A program made the translations under genes and the position numbers. Positions 25,214-33,450 of a DNA stretch of 64,000 bases are shown one piece after another. The first letter of the stretch is position 1. Each line of letters opens with the position of its first letter. This stretch comes from an uncultured Pirellula sp. (GTDB taxonomy: Bacteria; Planctomycetota; Planctomycetia; Pirellulales; Pirellulaceae): positions 1-64,000 of the forward strand of contig CAIOHR010000370.1 of the NCBI GenBank assembly GCA_903858115.1, in the 5' to 3' direction. A model generated the notes under the pieces. It was given only the letters and a program-made list of their open reading frames with translations, was not told the DNA's origin and did not search any database.

Positions 25214-26596
25214 TTACTCAGCGATTTCTTTTTTCGAAGCCAGATTATCGAGAATGCGATAGAGGCTTCGGCGGGCGATTCCTAGTTCTTTGGCCGCTCG
25301 GGTTTTGTTGCCGCGATTCCGTTTAAGAACTTCCGTAACGTGCCGTTGCGAAAGAGATTCTAGCGGGATGGCATCGCCGACTTTCGGCTGATCGGACAAC
25401 GCTTGGCTCAGCTCCTGCGATCCTGTGGAACGTTGGATTTCGCTCGGTAGGTTTTCGACATTGATGCAATGATCATCCGATAGAATTTTTGCTCGCTCCA
25501 GGGCATTGATGAGTTGGCGAATATTGCCGGGCCATGGATGGGAACGAAAAAGTTCCATCACTCCAGCTCCTAGTTTCCAATCCTCACCGAGCCAATGATG
25601 GATGAGGAGCGGAATATCGTCGATACGTTCTCGCAACGGTGGAATCGTGATCGACAATACGTTCACGCGATAATAGAGGTCTTCTCGAAACCTGCCATCG
25701 GCAACTTCTTTCCCCAAGTTTCGATTGGTTGCGGCGATCAATCGCACCTTCACCTTGCGTTCTTTGGTGGCGCCGATTCTGCGCATCGTACCATCTTCAA
25801 GCACTCGCAAGAGTTTTGCTTGCAATCCACCTGCGAGTTCACCGAACTCATCAATGAACAACGTACCGCCGTCTGCAATTTCAAAGAGCCCAGGTTTGGC
25901 ATCGACGGCACCGGTAAACGCTCCCTTTTCGTAGCCGAATAGCTCGCTTTCAAGCAGTGACTCTGGCAGCGCCGCACAGTTGATAACGACAAGAGGGCGA
26001 TCGGATAACGTGCTCTGAGCATGAATGGCGCGTGCGACCAACTCCTTGCCCGTACCGCTTTCCCCAAGAATCAAAACTGGCTTATCGCTCGGTGCAATGC
26101 GTGCGATGAGCCGCTTTACTTCCTGTATCCCTGGCGAGTTTCCAATCAAAGGCTTAGGGCGGTTGTGATTGGCTACTTGACGCTTCAGGTGGATGTTCTC
26201 GCGTTCTAGCGAAACTGTTTTTGCAAGTCGACGCACCAACATATCCAATTCGTCCAAACCGAATGGCTTCGAAAGATAATCGATCGCGCCCCGTTTCATG
26301 GCTTCCACTGCGGAGCCAATACTTCCACCTCCTGTAAGCATCACAATCTTCAGGTCAGGATCGTCGCGGTGCAGTCGCGTCAATAAATCCAAACCGTTCA
26401 CGCCGGGCATGTTCTGGTCGATGATCGCCACGTGAAAGTGCTGGTTGGTTTGAACGGCAATCGCTTGTTCGGCATTCGCCGCCGCAACCACTCGGTACCC
26501 TTGGCGCTGAAAAAAGCGACAAGCTGGCTCCAGAAAATCTGGCTCGTCGTCGACCAACAACAAGTCGAGTGGTTCGGTGAGTGTTGCGAGTACCAT
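25214..26596 (-). CDS. NtrC-family sigma-54 response regulator
   Basis: 460 residues from ATG 26596 (ATG 26626 would add ten; no clear ribosome site at either). Residues 10-125 are a receiver domain: LVDDEPD, phospho-acceptor Asp60 in IIDQNMP, and Lys110 in LSKPF. The AAA+ domain has Walker A GESGTGKE (178-185) and GAFTGA (225-230), the loop that contacts sigma-54. The C-terminal 40 residues, with NKTRAAKELGIARRSLYRIL, form a Fis-type helix-turn-helix. It should activate sigma-54 promoters after phosphorylation. It is divergent from the cbb3 oxidase genes, and both genes carry sigma-54 promoters. The likely partner is the FixL-like kinase at 37431-38570. Confidence 0.93.
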   Translation of the reverse strand: MVLATLTEPLDLLLVDDEPDFLEPACRFFQRQGYRVVAAANAEQAIAVQTNQHFHVAIIDQNMPGVNGLDLLTRLHRDDPDLKIVMLTGGGSIGSAVEAMKRGAIDYLSKPFGLDELDMLVRRLAKTVSLERENIHLKRQVANHNRPKPLIGNSPGIQEVKRLIARIAPSDKPVLILGESGTGKELVARAIHAQSTLSDRPLVVINCAALPESLLESELFGYEKGAFTGAVDAKPGLFEIADGGTLFIDEFGELAGGLQAKLLRVLEDGTMRRIGATKERKVKVRLIAATNRNLGKEVADGRFREDLYYRVNVLSITIPPLRERIDDIPLLIHHWLGEDWKLGAGVMELFRSHPWPGNIRQLINALERAKILSDDHCINVENLPSEIQRSTGSQELSQALSDQPKVGDAIPLESLSQRHVTEVLKRNRGNKTRAAKELGIARRSLYRILDNLASKKEIAE

Positions 26597-26677
26597 ACGG
26601 TTGCCTAGGGAATTAGAAGTTCTCATCCAGTGTAAGCTGCACAAAAGCAGATATCGGCCAAAGCGGATTACTGCATA

Positions 26678-26692
26678 GCAAATCAGGTGCCA
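26678..26692 (-). promoter_or_regulatory. Sigma-54 promoter of the response regulator
   Basis: On the minus strand TGGCAC-CTGAT-TTGC runs from 26692 to 26678 and is followed by T, a full match to the -24/-12 consensus TGGCAC-N5-TTGCW. Transcription should start near 26666, giving a leader of 40-70 bases before the response regulator start. This implies the activator controls its own gene. Confidence 0.75.
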
Positions 26693-26791
26693 TTCCTTTA
26701 TAGAATTGTGGATTCCTAGTGCTTTCCCTCGGGTGAACCGGTAAAATTCGAGAAGTAGCAAATAGGATTCTCTTCGAAATGGTCCTCTGAT

Positions 26792-26811
26792 ATGACTCAC
26801 ATGTGTGACAT
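26792..26811. promoter_or_regulatory. Palindrome, candidate activator site for the regulator gene
   Basis: ATGACTCACATGTGTGACAT matches its own reverse complement at 16 of 20 positions, with CACATGTG at the centre. The centre is about 135 bp upstream of the predicted sigma-54 start at 26666. That is the usual distance for an enhancer of an NtrC-type activator. It also resembles a CRP-type half-site pair without the standard spacing. Confidence 0.45.
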
Positions 26812-26897
26812 AAAGGCACAAATTGTTCGCGTGTCATGCCTAACCACGCTGGAGGTTGCGTTTTCATTTGGGAAACTGGGTGCGGTAATTTGCCCTT

Positions 26898-26922
26898 TGG
26901 TAGTGAGCCGACTCGACTACCA
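26898..26922. promoter_or_regulatory. Inverted repeat, candidate activator site for ccoNO
   Basis: TGGTAGT (26898-26904) and ACTACCA (26916-26922) are perfect inverted copies 11 bases apart. The centre is about 141 bp upstream of the predicted ccoNO start at 27051, nearly the same distance as the other palindrome has to the other promoter. The two sites do not share a clear core sequence. Confidence 0.45.
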
Positions 26923-27024
26923 CGCATTCCTTGCAATCGTTACTGTAAATTCAGGAAGACTGACCAGCCTTTAGAGCTGGGTATCGGAGTCAAACCATGC
27001 GTGCGGCAGTTTGTCGTTTGAGTA

Positions 27025-27040
27025 TGGCACGTTGGTTGCA
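27025..27040 (+). promoter_or_regulatory. Sigma-54 promoter of the cbb3 oxidase operon
   Basis: TGGCACGTTGGTTGCA is a perfect match to TGGCACG-N4-TTGCW, with GG at 27026-27027 and GC at 27038-27039. Transcription should start near 27051, 44 bases before the ccoNO ATG. Together with the divergent NtrC-type regulator this strongly suggests sigma-54 control of the oxidase. Confidence 0.85.
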
Positions 27041-27094
27041 TCCCGTGCAGACTCAATTCCCTTTCCAACTCTTTCTCAATCGATACGAATCGAA

Positions 27095-29524
27095 ATGTCA
27101 TTAGCCGAACAACCGCCCTCCTTTCTTTCTGAGACGACGGACCGAAAAGCAGGAGAGACAAGCACTTCATCGCAAGGGGGAGTGGAGACTCAGACGTTTG
27201 AATCCTTTAGTTACGATGACGGAATTGTGCGGATGTTTTTAGCCGCAACGATTTTATGGGCTATCGTCGCGACTGCAGCTGGATTGCTCGTGGGGCTCCT
27301 GTTGGTGTTGCCAAATCTTTGGCAAGGATTGGATCCTCGCATCGGTTCGATGCTTTCCTTTGGTCGTCTTCGTCCCTTGCATACCAATGCGGCTATTTTT
27401 GCTTTCGCGGGTAACGCAATATTCGCCGCTGTTTACTACAGTACGCAGCGATTGTGCAAATGCCGGATGTGGAGTGACCTGCTGAGTCGACTGCACTTCT
27501 GGGGATGGCAAGCGATCATCGTCGCGGCGGCCGTGACTCTACCGATGGGGATCACGCAAAGCAAGGAGTATGCTGAACTCGAATGGCCAATCGATCTTGC
27601 GATTGCAGTCGTTTGGTTAGTTTTTTTCGGCGGCAATTTTTTGATGACGCTGTGGAACCGTCGCGAACGACACATGTATGTTGCGCTTTGGTTTTACATT
27701 GCAACCATCGTGACCGTCACTGTGTTGCATGTTTTCAATAACCTTGTCGTTCCGATCGGGCTAGGCAAAAGCTACTCCGTCTACGCGGGCGTTCAAGATG
27801 CGTTGATGCAGTGGTGGTATGGTCACAATGCAGTCGCGTTTTTCTTGACAACACCTTTCTTGGGATTGATGTACTATTTCTTGCCCAAAGCAGCCGAACG
27901 TCCTGTGTTTAGTTACAAGCTCAGTATTATTCACTTCTGGTCGTTGGTCTTCATTTACATATGGGCCGGTCCTCACCATTTGCACTACACCGCGTTGCCT
28001 GAGTGGGCGAGTACATTCGGGATGCTGTTTAGTTTGATGCTATGGATGCCATCTTGGGGTGGGATGATCAACGGTTTGCTCACACTGCGTGGAGCATGGA
28101 ACAAGGTTACGACAGATCCGATTCTCAAGTTCTTCGTCGTTGGGATTACGTTTTATGGAATGTCTACGTTCGAAGGTCCGATGCTGTCCGTCAAGAGTAT
28201 CAATGCCTTGTCGCACTACACAGATTGGACGATTGCTCACGTGCACTCAGGAGCGCTAGGTTGGAACGGCTTCATGGCCTTTGGGATGATTTACTGGATG
28301 TTGCCCAGACTGTTCCAAACCAAACTGTGGAGCAAGAAGCTAGCCGAATGGCACTTTTGGTTGGGAACGATTGGCATTTTGCTTTATATCATCCCTATCT
28401 ATATGGCGGGTATCACGCAAGGCTTGATGTGGAGAGCGATGGATGAACTCGGCCGATTGCAATACCCTGATTTTGTGGATACCGTGCAAACGATTGTATA
28501 TTACTGGTGGGCACGATTGCTTGGTGGTGGTTTGTATGTCGCTGGTGTTTTGATGTTAGCAGTCAATGCCTTCATGACTTGGACCGGTCGACCTTCGAAG
28601 TATGAAGTACCCGTCTACTCGGCACCTCGATTGGGCAAGACGTATCAAGATGCACCTTTGCCAAAGAGCAAGCTGGAAGGTGTCCCTGTGACAGATCTTG
28701 CTGTCACCGTGGATAAGGTAGGGAAGATGGATTGGCACCGACGTTGGGAGCGACTACCGATTCGCTTTACGATTTTGACCACGATCGCAGTTGTTATCGC
28801 CAGTCTTTTCGAAGCGATCCCTATGTTCTTGATTCGAAGCAACGTACCGACGATTGCTTCCATCAAGCCTTACACTCCGCTAGAGCTGGCTGGCCGCGAT
28901 GTCTACATCAGTGAAGGGTGCTACAACTGTCACTCGCAAATGATACGACCGATGGTGGCGGAGACCCAACGCTATGGCGAGTACAGCAAAGCAGGTGAGT
29001 TTGTTTACGACCACCCGTTCCAATGGGGCTCGCGACGGATCGGTCCAGACTTGGCTCGCGAGGGAGGCATTAAAAGTAATTCCTGGCATTGGACCCACTT
29101 TGAAGATCCGTACAAGGCTTCTCCAGGCTCCATCATGCCGTCGTACAAGCACTTGTTAAAAGAACGACTGAACTTCGGACTGATACCAGACCGCGTTTGG
29201 GCCGCGAACTATTTGGGTGCTCCGTACGAACGCGAACTGACGGATTCTGTGGAGATGGCCAAGGCCCAAGCGGAACAGATCGCGGCAGATATCATTGCAC
29301 AAGGTGGAACGGTTAGCTACGAGGGCGGGTTGATCAAGGATTCGACCGCGATCGCGCTCATCGCTTACCTGCAACGGATGGGCAAAGATTTGTTTGCACC
29401 AGCACCTGCTGCGGAACCTGCAACTGCACCGGCGGACGGATCGGTTCCCCCTGCGGACGAGCCATCGAAAGAAACATCAACTAACACTGTCGCAGTTGCG
29501 ACGAGCGCTGGAGACAAGGAGTAA
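27095..29524 (+). CDS. ccoNO: cbb3 cytochrome oxidase, fused subunits I and II
   Basis: 809 residues from ATG 27095. The first part is CcoN, the haem-copper subunit: about twelve membrane helices with MQWWYGHNAVAFFLTTPFLG and the two-histidine segment YIWAGPHHLHYTALPEW for the copper site, and IAHVHSGALGWNGFM. After a linker around residues 495-560 comes CcoO, a membrane-anchored cytochrome c with CYNCH at Cys609 and the haem methionine segment SIMPSYKHLL. The tail is rich in alanine, proline and glutamate. The oxidase reduces oxygen to water with high affinity and pumps protons. Fused CcoNO is known from Bacteroidetes and planctomycetes. A sigma-54 promoter lies 55-70 bases upstream. Confidence 0.95.
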   Translation: MSLAEQPPSFLSETTDRKAGETSTSSQGGVETQTFESFSYDDGIVRMFLAATILWAIVATAAGLLVGLLLVLPNLWQGLDPRIGSMLSFGRLRPLHTNAAIFAFAGNAIFAAVYYSTQRLCKCRMWSDLLSRLHFWGWQAIIVAAAVTLPMGITQSKEYAELEWPIDLAIAVVWLVFFGGNFLMTLWNRRERHMYVALWFYIATIVTVTVLHVFNNLVVPIGLGKSYSVYAGVQDALMQWWYGHNAVAFFLTTPFLGLMYYFLPKAAERPVFSYKLSIIHFWSLVFIYIWAGPHHLHYTALPEWASTFGMLFSLMLWMPSWGGMINGLLTLRGAWNKVTTDPILKFFVVGITFYGMSTFEGPMLSVKSINALSHYTDWTIAHVHSGALGWNGFMAFGMIYWMLPRLFQTKLWSKKLAEWHFWLGTIGILLYIIPIYMAGITQGLMWRAMDELGRLQYPDFVDTVQTIVYYWWARLLGGGLYVAGVLMLAVNAFMTWTGRPSKYEVPVYSAPRLGKTYQDAPLPKSKLEGVPVTDLAVTVDKVGKMDWHRRWERLPIRFTILTTIAVVIASLFEAIPMFLIRSNVPTIASIKPYTPLELAGRDVYISEGCYNCHSQMIRPMVAETQRYGEYSKAGEFVYDHPFQWGSRRIGPDLAREGGIKSNSWHWTHFEDPYKASPGSIMPSYKHLLKERLNFGLIPDRVWAANYLGAPYERELTDSVEMAKAQAEQIAADIIAQGGTVSYEGGLIKDSTAIALIAYLQRMGKDLFAPAPAAEPATAPADGSVPPADEPSKETSTNTVAVATSAGDKE

Positions 29525-29526
29525 TC

Positions 29527-29715
29527 ATGTTGAAAGAAGTAATGGGCAAGCTCGACTATGCGATGTTCGATGAAATCGCAGTCGTGATTTTTGCCATGAG
29601 TTTTATTGCCATCGTCTGGGGTGCGCTTCGATTGCGACCTGATTCCGTAGAACGATTTAGTAACATCCCTATTCAAGACAACGTCGTCGATCCGAGGAAA
29701 GGACCTAACGCTTAA
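29527..29715 (+). CDS. ccoQ: cbb3 oxidase small subunit CcoQ-like
   Basis: A 62-residue protein with one membrane helix, IAVVIFAMSFIAIVWGALRL, then a short polar tail with RPDSVERFSNIPIQDN. Size, helix and tail match CcoQ/FixQ, which stabilises the assembled oxidase. It starts two bases after the ccoNO stop. Its own stop overlaps the ccoP start by one base (TAATG at 29713-29717), so translation is coupled. Confidence 0.85.
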   Translation: MLKEVMGKLDYAMFDEIAVVIFAMSFIAIVWGALRLRPDSVERFSNIPIQDNVVDPRKGPNA

Positions 29716-30305
29716 TGCCAACTTCGACCAAAAAAGAATCGTCCCTCGGACATAGTTACGATGGAATCCAAGAATACGACAACCCGCTTCCCAGTTGGTG
29801 GAAGTGGTTGTTCGTGATGACTGTCGTCATGAGTCCGTTCTATCTCATGTACTTTCACTCTGGGATGCCGGGCCGTTCCGTTGCGGATCAATATCAAGTA
29901 GCGGTGAACGAGAATACTCGAAAACAATATGCAAAGATTGGTGACCTCGAAGGAGATGAGGCCACGATGGTCAAGTTCCTGGCTGAACCTGAATGGGTTG
30001 GCGTGGGGCAAGCGATTTACAAAGCGAACTGCGTATCATGCCATGGTGCCGAAGGTGGTGGAAACGTCGGCCCTAATTTGTGCGATGAGAATTATAAACA
30101 CATCAAACAATTGACCGATATCGTCAAAGTGATCAATGAAGGTGTCGCGGGAGGGGCTATGCCCGCTTGGGCTAAGCGACTTCCCCACAAAAACGATGCC
30201 ATCTTGGTTTCTGTGTACGTTGCAAGCTTGCGGGGATCCAAACCTGCAACGGCAAAAGCACCCGACGGTAGCCCTATTGCCGCTTGGCCTCAAGGCAATC
30301 CCTAA
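29715..30305 (+). CDS. ccoP: cbb3 oxidase subunit III, single-haem form
   Basis: A 196-residue protein. The N-terminal YDGIQEYDNPLPSWWKWLFV is the CcoP signature, followed by one membrane helix. A cytochrome c domain follows with CVSCH at 106-110 and an axial methionine in GGAMPAWAKRL. Classical CcoP has two haem domains and about 300 residues; this one has only one, so electron entry must be shorter. The end, KAPDGSPIAAWPQGNP, is polar. It starts within the ccoQ stop and is followed after 77 bases by ccoG. Confidence 0.92.
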   Translation: MPTSTKKESSLGHSYDGIQEYDNPLPSWWKWLFVMTVVMSPFYLMYFHSGMPGRSVADQYQVAVNENTRKQYAKIGDLEGDEATMVKFLAEPEWVGVGQAIYKANCVSCHGAEGGGNVGPNLCDENYKHIKQLTDIVKVINEGVAGGAMPAWAKRLPHKNDAILVSVYVASLRGSKPATAKAPDGSPIAAWPQGNP

Positions 30306-30382
30306 AAGTACTGCTCTTCGAAACGCGGTGGATAGCCAAAGTTCCTTCGTTACGGGGTTACAAACTTCACTAAGACAGAGCC

Positions 30383-32023
30383 ATGACTAACATTCCAAAC
30401 AGCCTGCATTCACCCTTCCCCATTCTAAGCGACGATGTCCGAAAAACACGTATCGCCGCTTGCTCGGTCGGATGCGGTGATTGCATGGGCACCGGGGATT
30501 GCACCTCCAAGCACGATCAGCGACATGCGTTGCATGCGATCGCTGGAAAAAGTGCCGATCTCACCGGGACAGTGAGCGAAGAAACCGTTGGTGCTTTGAC
30601 TGGGAATGATGGTTCGATTCTGATGCCGGAGGAGCAAGTACTCCCGACGTTGAATCGAGATGGAAAACGCAAGTGGATTAACCCCGCGATCGAACAAGGA
30701 CCAAAATGGAACTATCGTCGTTGGGTTGCGTATGCACTAATTGCGTTTTTTGTGGTGTTGCCTCATCTCCGAATCGATGGGAAACCCTACGTTCTGATCG
30801 ATATTGCAACACGCCAGTTCACGTTCTTGGGACATACGTTTTATCCAACCGATACGCCGTTGTTGGCCTGCTTGACATTGGCAACGTTCTTTTCCGTGAT
30901 GCTGGTCACCAGTTTGGCTGGACGCGTTTGGTGCGGTTGGGGTTGTCCGCAAACGGTATACATGGAATTTCTATTTCGACCGATCGATCGGTTGTTTCAG
31001 GGTACCGTTGGCAAAGGTGGGAAAGCCAAGCGAGAGCTCTCAGGCGCTATGCAATTTGCAAGAGTGCTGGTTTATCTTGTTTGTTGTATGTTCCTTGCTC
31101 ACGTTTTTCTAAGCTACTTTGTCGGTACGGATCGACTTGCGCAATGGATCGTTACACCTCCCACGGAACACCCCTCTGCATTTTTGATTATGGCAGGGAC
31201 GACCTTGGCGATGATGTTCCACTTCTTGTACTTTCGCGAGCAACTTTGCTTGATTGCCTGCCCCTACGGTCGATTCCAATCGGTAATGTTGGATCGCAAG
31301 TCGTTGATCGTGGCGTACGATCCTGGTCGAGGTGAACCACGCAAAAAAGGAAAACGGCAACCGTTGGCCCGTGAGCCGCTGACGCTTGAAGTGTTGACCA
31401 AGCCCGCTGTTGGCGACTGTGTGGATTGTGGACGCTGCACCGCCGTGTGTCCGACGGGAATCGATATCCGCAATGGACTCCAGTTGGAGTGTATCCACTG
31501 CGCTCAATGTGTAGATGCCTGCAATGCGGTGATGGGTAAGGTCGGTCTACCAACGGGACTCATACGCTACACCAGCCAGGATGGACTTGAAGGGAAAAAG
31601 GCTTCGTTGTTTCGAGCGAGGACCGTGATTTACTCCATAGCAGTTACGATTCTCGTGGGGCTTTTCTTCTTCACTCTTTCGTTCAAATTCGCATTCGATG
31701 CGAGAATATTCCGACAGCAGGGATCCCCCTTTATGGTTCGTCAAGACCGAATGGTGCAAAACAATTTCCGATTGCGACTCGTCAATCGAAGTCAAAGAGA
31801 ACAGCAGTACAACCTATCGCTCGCCGATAACGAGATGCAAGTGAATTGGAGTGGCGGGGAGCCGATCGTTTTGAAGCCAGGGGACACTCGGTTGGTGCCG
31901 ATCGATATTCTTTTTCCGATGCAAAAGACTTCAGTGCAAGGGTCGGTTAAGGCCAATCTAGTTGTAGCCGACAGTGCCGGCGCGAAGCGAGAAATTCCTA
32001 TCCACCTTTTGGGGCCGAGGTAG
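30383..32023 (+). CDS. ccoG: cbb3 oxidase accessory protein CcoG
   Basis: A 546-residue membrane iron-sulfur protein. The NapH/CcoG core begins at about residue 100 with NYRRWVAYALIAFFVVLPHL, includes GRVWCGWGCPQTVYMEFLF, and has two 4Fe-4S sites in CVDCGRCTAVCPTGID and CIHCAQCVDACNAV. The C-terminal 120 residues form a periplasmic immunoglobulin-like domain. CcoG helps supply copper to the oxidase by reducing Cu(II). The extra N-terminus carries a four-cysteine set, C27, C31, C34 and C40, with His44, which I do not know from standard CcoG. Its length is about 70 residues above the usual. Confidence 0.92.
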   Translation: MTNIPNSLHSPFPILSDDVRKTRIAACSVGCGDCMGTGDCTSKHDQRHALHAIAGKSADLTGTVSEETVGALTGNDGSILMPEEQVLPTLNRDGKRKWINPAIEQGPKWNYRRWVAYALIAFFVVLPHLRIDGKPYVLIDIATRQFTFLGHTFYPTDTPLLACLTLATFFSVMLVTSLAGRVWCGWGCPQTVYMEFLFRPIDRLFQGTVGKGGKAKRELSGAMQFARVLVYLVCCMFLAHVFLSYFVGTDRLAQWIVTPPTEHPSAFLIMAGTTLAMMFHFLYFREQLCLIACPYGRFQSVMLDRKSLIVAYDPGRGEPRKKGKRQPLAREPLTLEVLTKPAVGDCVDCGRCTAVCPTGIDIRNGLQLECIHCAQCVDACNAVMGKVGLPTGLIRYTSQDGLEGKKASLFRARTVIYSIAVTILVGLFFFTLSFKFAFDARIFRQQGSPFMVRQDRMVQNNFRLRLVNRSQREQQYNLSLADNEMQVNWSGGEPIVLKPGDTRLVPIDILFPMQKTSVQGSVKANLVVADSAGAKREIPIHLLGPR

Positions 32024-32026
32024 ATC

Positions 32027-32509
32027 ATGCAAGAGAAAAGCTCTCGCCGATTTTGGGTGCTATTCGTGCTCGGTTTTTTTGCTATTGACCTGACGATTGC
32101 AGTGATTGCGATCTCAATGGCGGCAGGTGATCCTTCGTTTCGTTCGATTCCTGGTTTCGGAGAACGGTCCGTTCATTGGGATGAACGTCAACAAAAACAA
32201 AGGCTTCTCGAAGAACTTGGTTGGAGCATCGAACTTGACAGCGCACTATCAACGAAAGAAGAGCTGAGGCTTCATATTTTCGATCGCAACGGCAAGCATG
32301 TGGAGGGCGTTCAATTGCAAATAGGCCTCTTTCATTACACTCGAGTTGCTGAGCAGCAAAAGATCCTCTGTGTAGAGAAAGATGGTTATTACATTGCCGA
32401 TGCCAAATTGCACAAACCCGGATTGTGGAACATGGATATCGACGGGGAAACTGCCGACGGCAGGAAGATTTGGTCTCAGCAAACCATTCGTTGGGAAATG
32501 ACTCCATGA
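32027..32509 (+). CDS. ccoH: FixH/CcoH family protein
   Basis: A 160-residue protein with one N-terminal membrane helix, FWVLFVLGFFAIDLTIAVIA, and an outside beta-rich domain. The segment DPSFRSIPGFGERSVHWDE matches the FixH motif DPxxxxxxxYYxxxL region in form, with GLWNMDIDGETADG near the end. FixH/CcoH supports assembly of the cbb3 oxidase and may contact the copper ATPase CcoI. The ATG at 32027 is three bases after the ccoG stop, and the stop overlaps the next ATG as ATGA (32506-32509). Confidence 0.88.
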   Translation: MQEKSSRRFWVLFVLGFFAIDLTIAVIAISMAAGDPSFRSIPGFGERSVHWDERQQKQRLLEELGWSIELDSALSTKEELRLHIFDRNGKHVEGVQLQIGLFHYTRVAEQQKILCVEKDGYYIADAKLHKPGLWNMDIDGETADGRKIWSQQTIRWEMTP

Positions 32510-33450
32510 ACGTAATTGAGGGAGCAATGGAACTGCTTTTAGCAACCTCCGTTGCATCCATGTTAGGTTCCTTGCATTGTGTGGCGATGTGTGGACCGTT
32601 TGCGATATTGGCCTCGAACTCGGCTACGAATCCCAGTGGAAGAATCCTCTCGAACCGGTTGATAGCATATCATGCCGGGCGATTGATCACTTATGTTTTG
32701 ATGGGTCTGATTGCAGGAACGTTTTCAAGCCTATTGTTGGCATCCGGCGTATTAACGAGCGTTGGGTTAGTGGTTGGTGGTTTGCTCATCGCAATGGCGC
32801 TAGCGCGATTTTGGGTTTTGCTTTTCCCAGAGACAGTTGAAGCCTTTCGTTCCAAACGTGAAACGCCGTGGCACAGTGGATGGGTAATGAAGTGGAGCAA
32901 GGGGCTCGCTCGCATTCGACGTTGGATTCCTAAAGATCCCGCGTGGCTCGGACCGTTGGGTTGGGGATTGACTACGACATTGCTTCCGTGTGGGTGGCTT
33001 TATCTTTTCATATTAACTGCGACTGCGGCGCAGAATCTAGGGATGGCTGTTGCCACGATGGTCGCATTTTGGCTGGGGACATTACCGTTGCTTTCGTTGT
33101 CAACATTGGGTTGGGCTCGGATGGGCAAACGATGGCAAACGTTGTCAGGTCCTGTAGCCGCATGTTGTATTTTGGGAATGGGACTTTATTTGATCGTCGC
33201 ACGTAGTCCCGTCGATGTATCACGATTGCAATCAACTTCCGAGTCGATGCCGCTTGTGCAAGTCGCCAATCATGAGTCGAATAATCCAGTCGAAGCGAAG
33301 ATGGATCCGACGCATACGGCAAAGAAGCGGGGGGGGGCCGCCTATGCTGGAGAAACAGGCAGGCAACGTTTGGAGCGAATGAGAAAGATGCTCAATGCGG
33401 GACTGCCATGCTGTGAGCCTTTTGTGGAGGAAACGCAACATGACGAGTAA
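32506..33450 (+). CDS. SafE/TauE-like membrane protein of the cco operon
   Basis: 314 residues from ATG 32506, coupled to ccoH by ATGA. The opening VASMLGSLHCVAMCGPFAIL and six to seven membrane helices mark the SafE/CcoS-linked sulfite exporter family, which often sits beside ccoI and is probably a metal or sulfur transporter for oxidase assembly. LGWGLTTTLLPCGWLYLFI is a second conserved block with a cysteine. After the last helix is a 70-residue polar tail ending with LPCCEPFVEETQHDE, where the double cysteine could bind a metal. The gene overlaps ccoI by 11 bases. Confidence 0.82.
   Translation: MNVIEGAMELLLATSVASMLGSLHCVAMCGPFAILASNSATNPSGRILSNRLIAYHAGRLITYVLMGLIAGTFSSLLLASGVLTSVGLVVGGLLIAMALARFWVLLFPETVEAFRSKRETPWHSGWVMKWSKGLARIRRWIPKDPAWLGPLGWGLTTTLLPCGWLYLFILTATAAQNLGMAVATMVAFWLGTLPLLSLSTLGWARMGKRWQTLSGPVAACCILGMGLYLIVARSPVDVSRLQSTSESMPLVQVANHESNNPVEAKMDPTHTAKKRGGAAYAGETGRQRLERMRKMLNAGLPCCEPFVEETQHDE

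Noticed and set aside
26600-27094. FNR box (TTGAT-N4-ATCAA) before the cbb3 genes
   Set aside because: No site with both half-sites and correct spacing is present in the gap; sigma-54 promoters explain control better.
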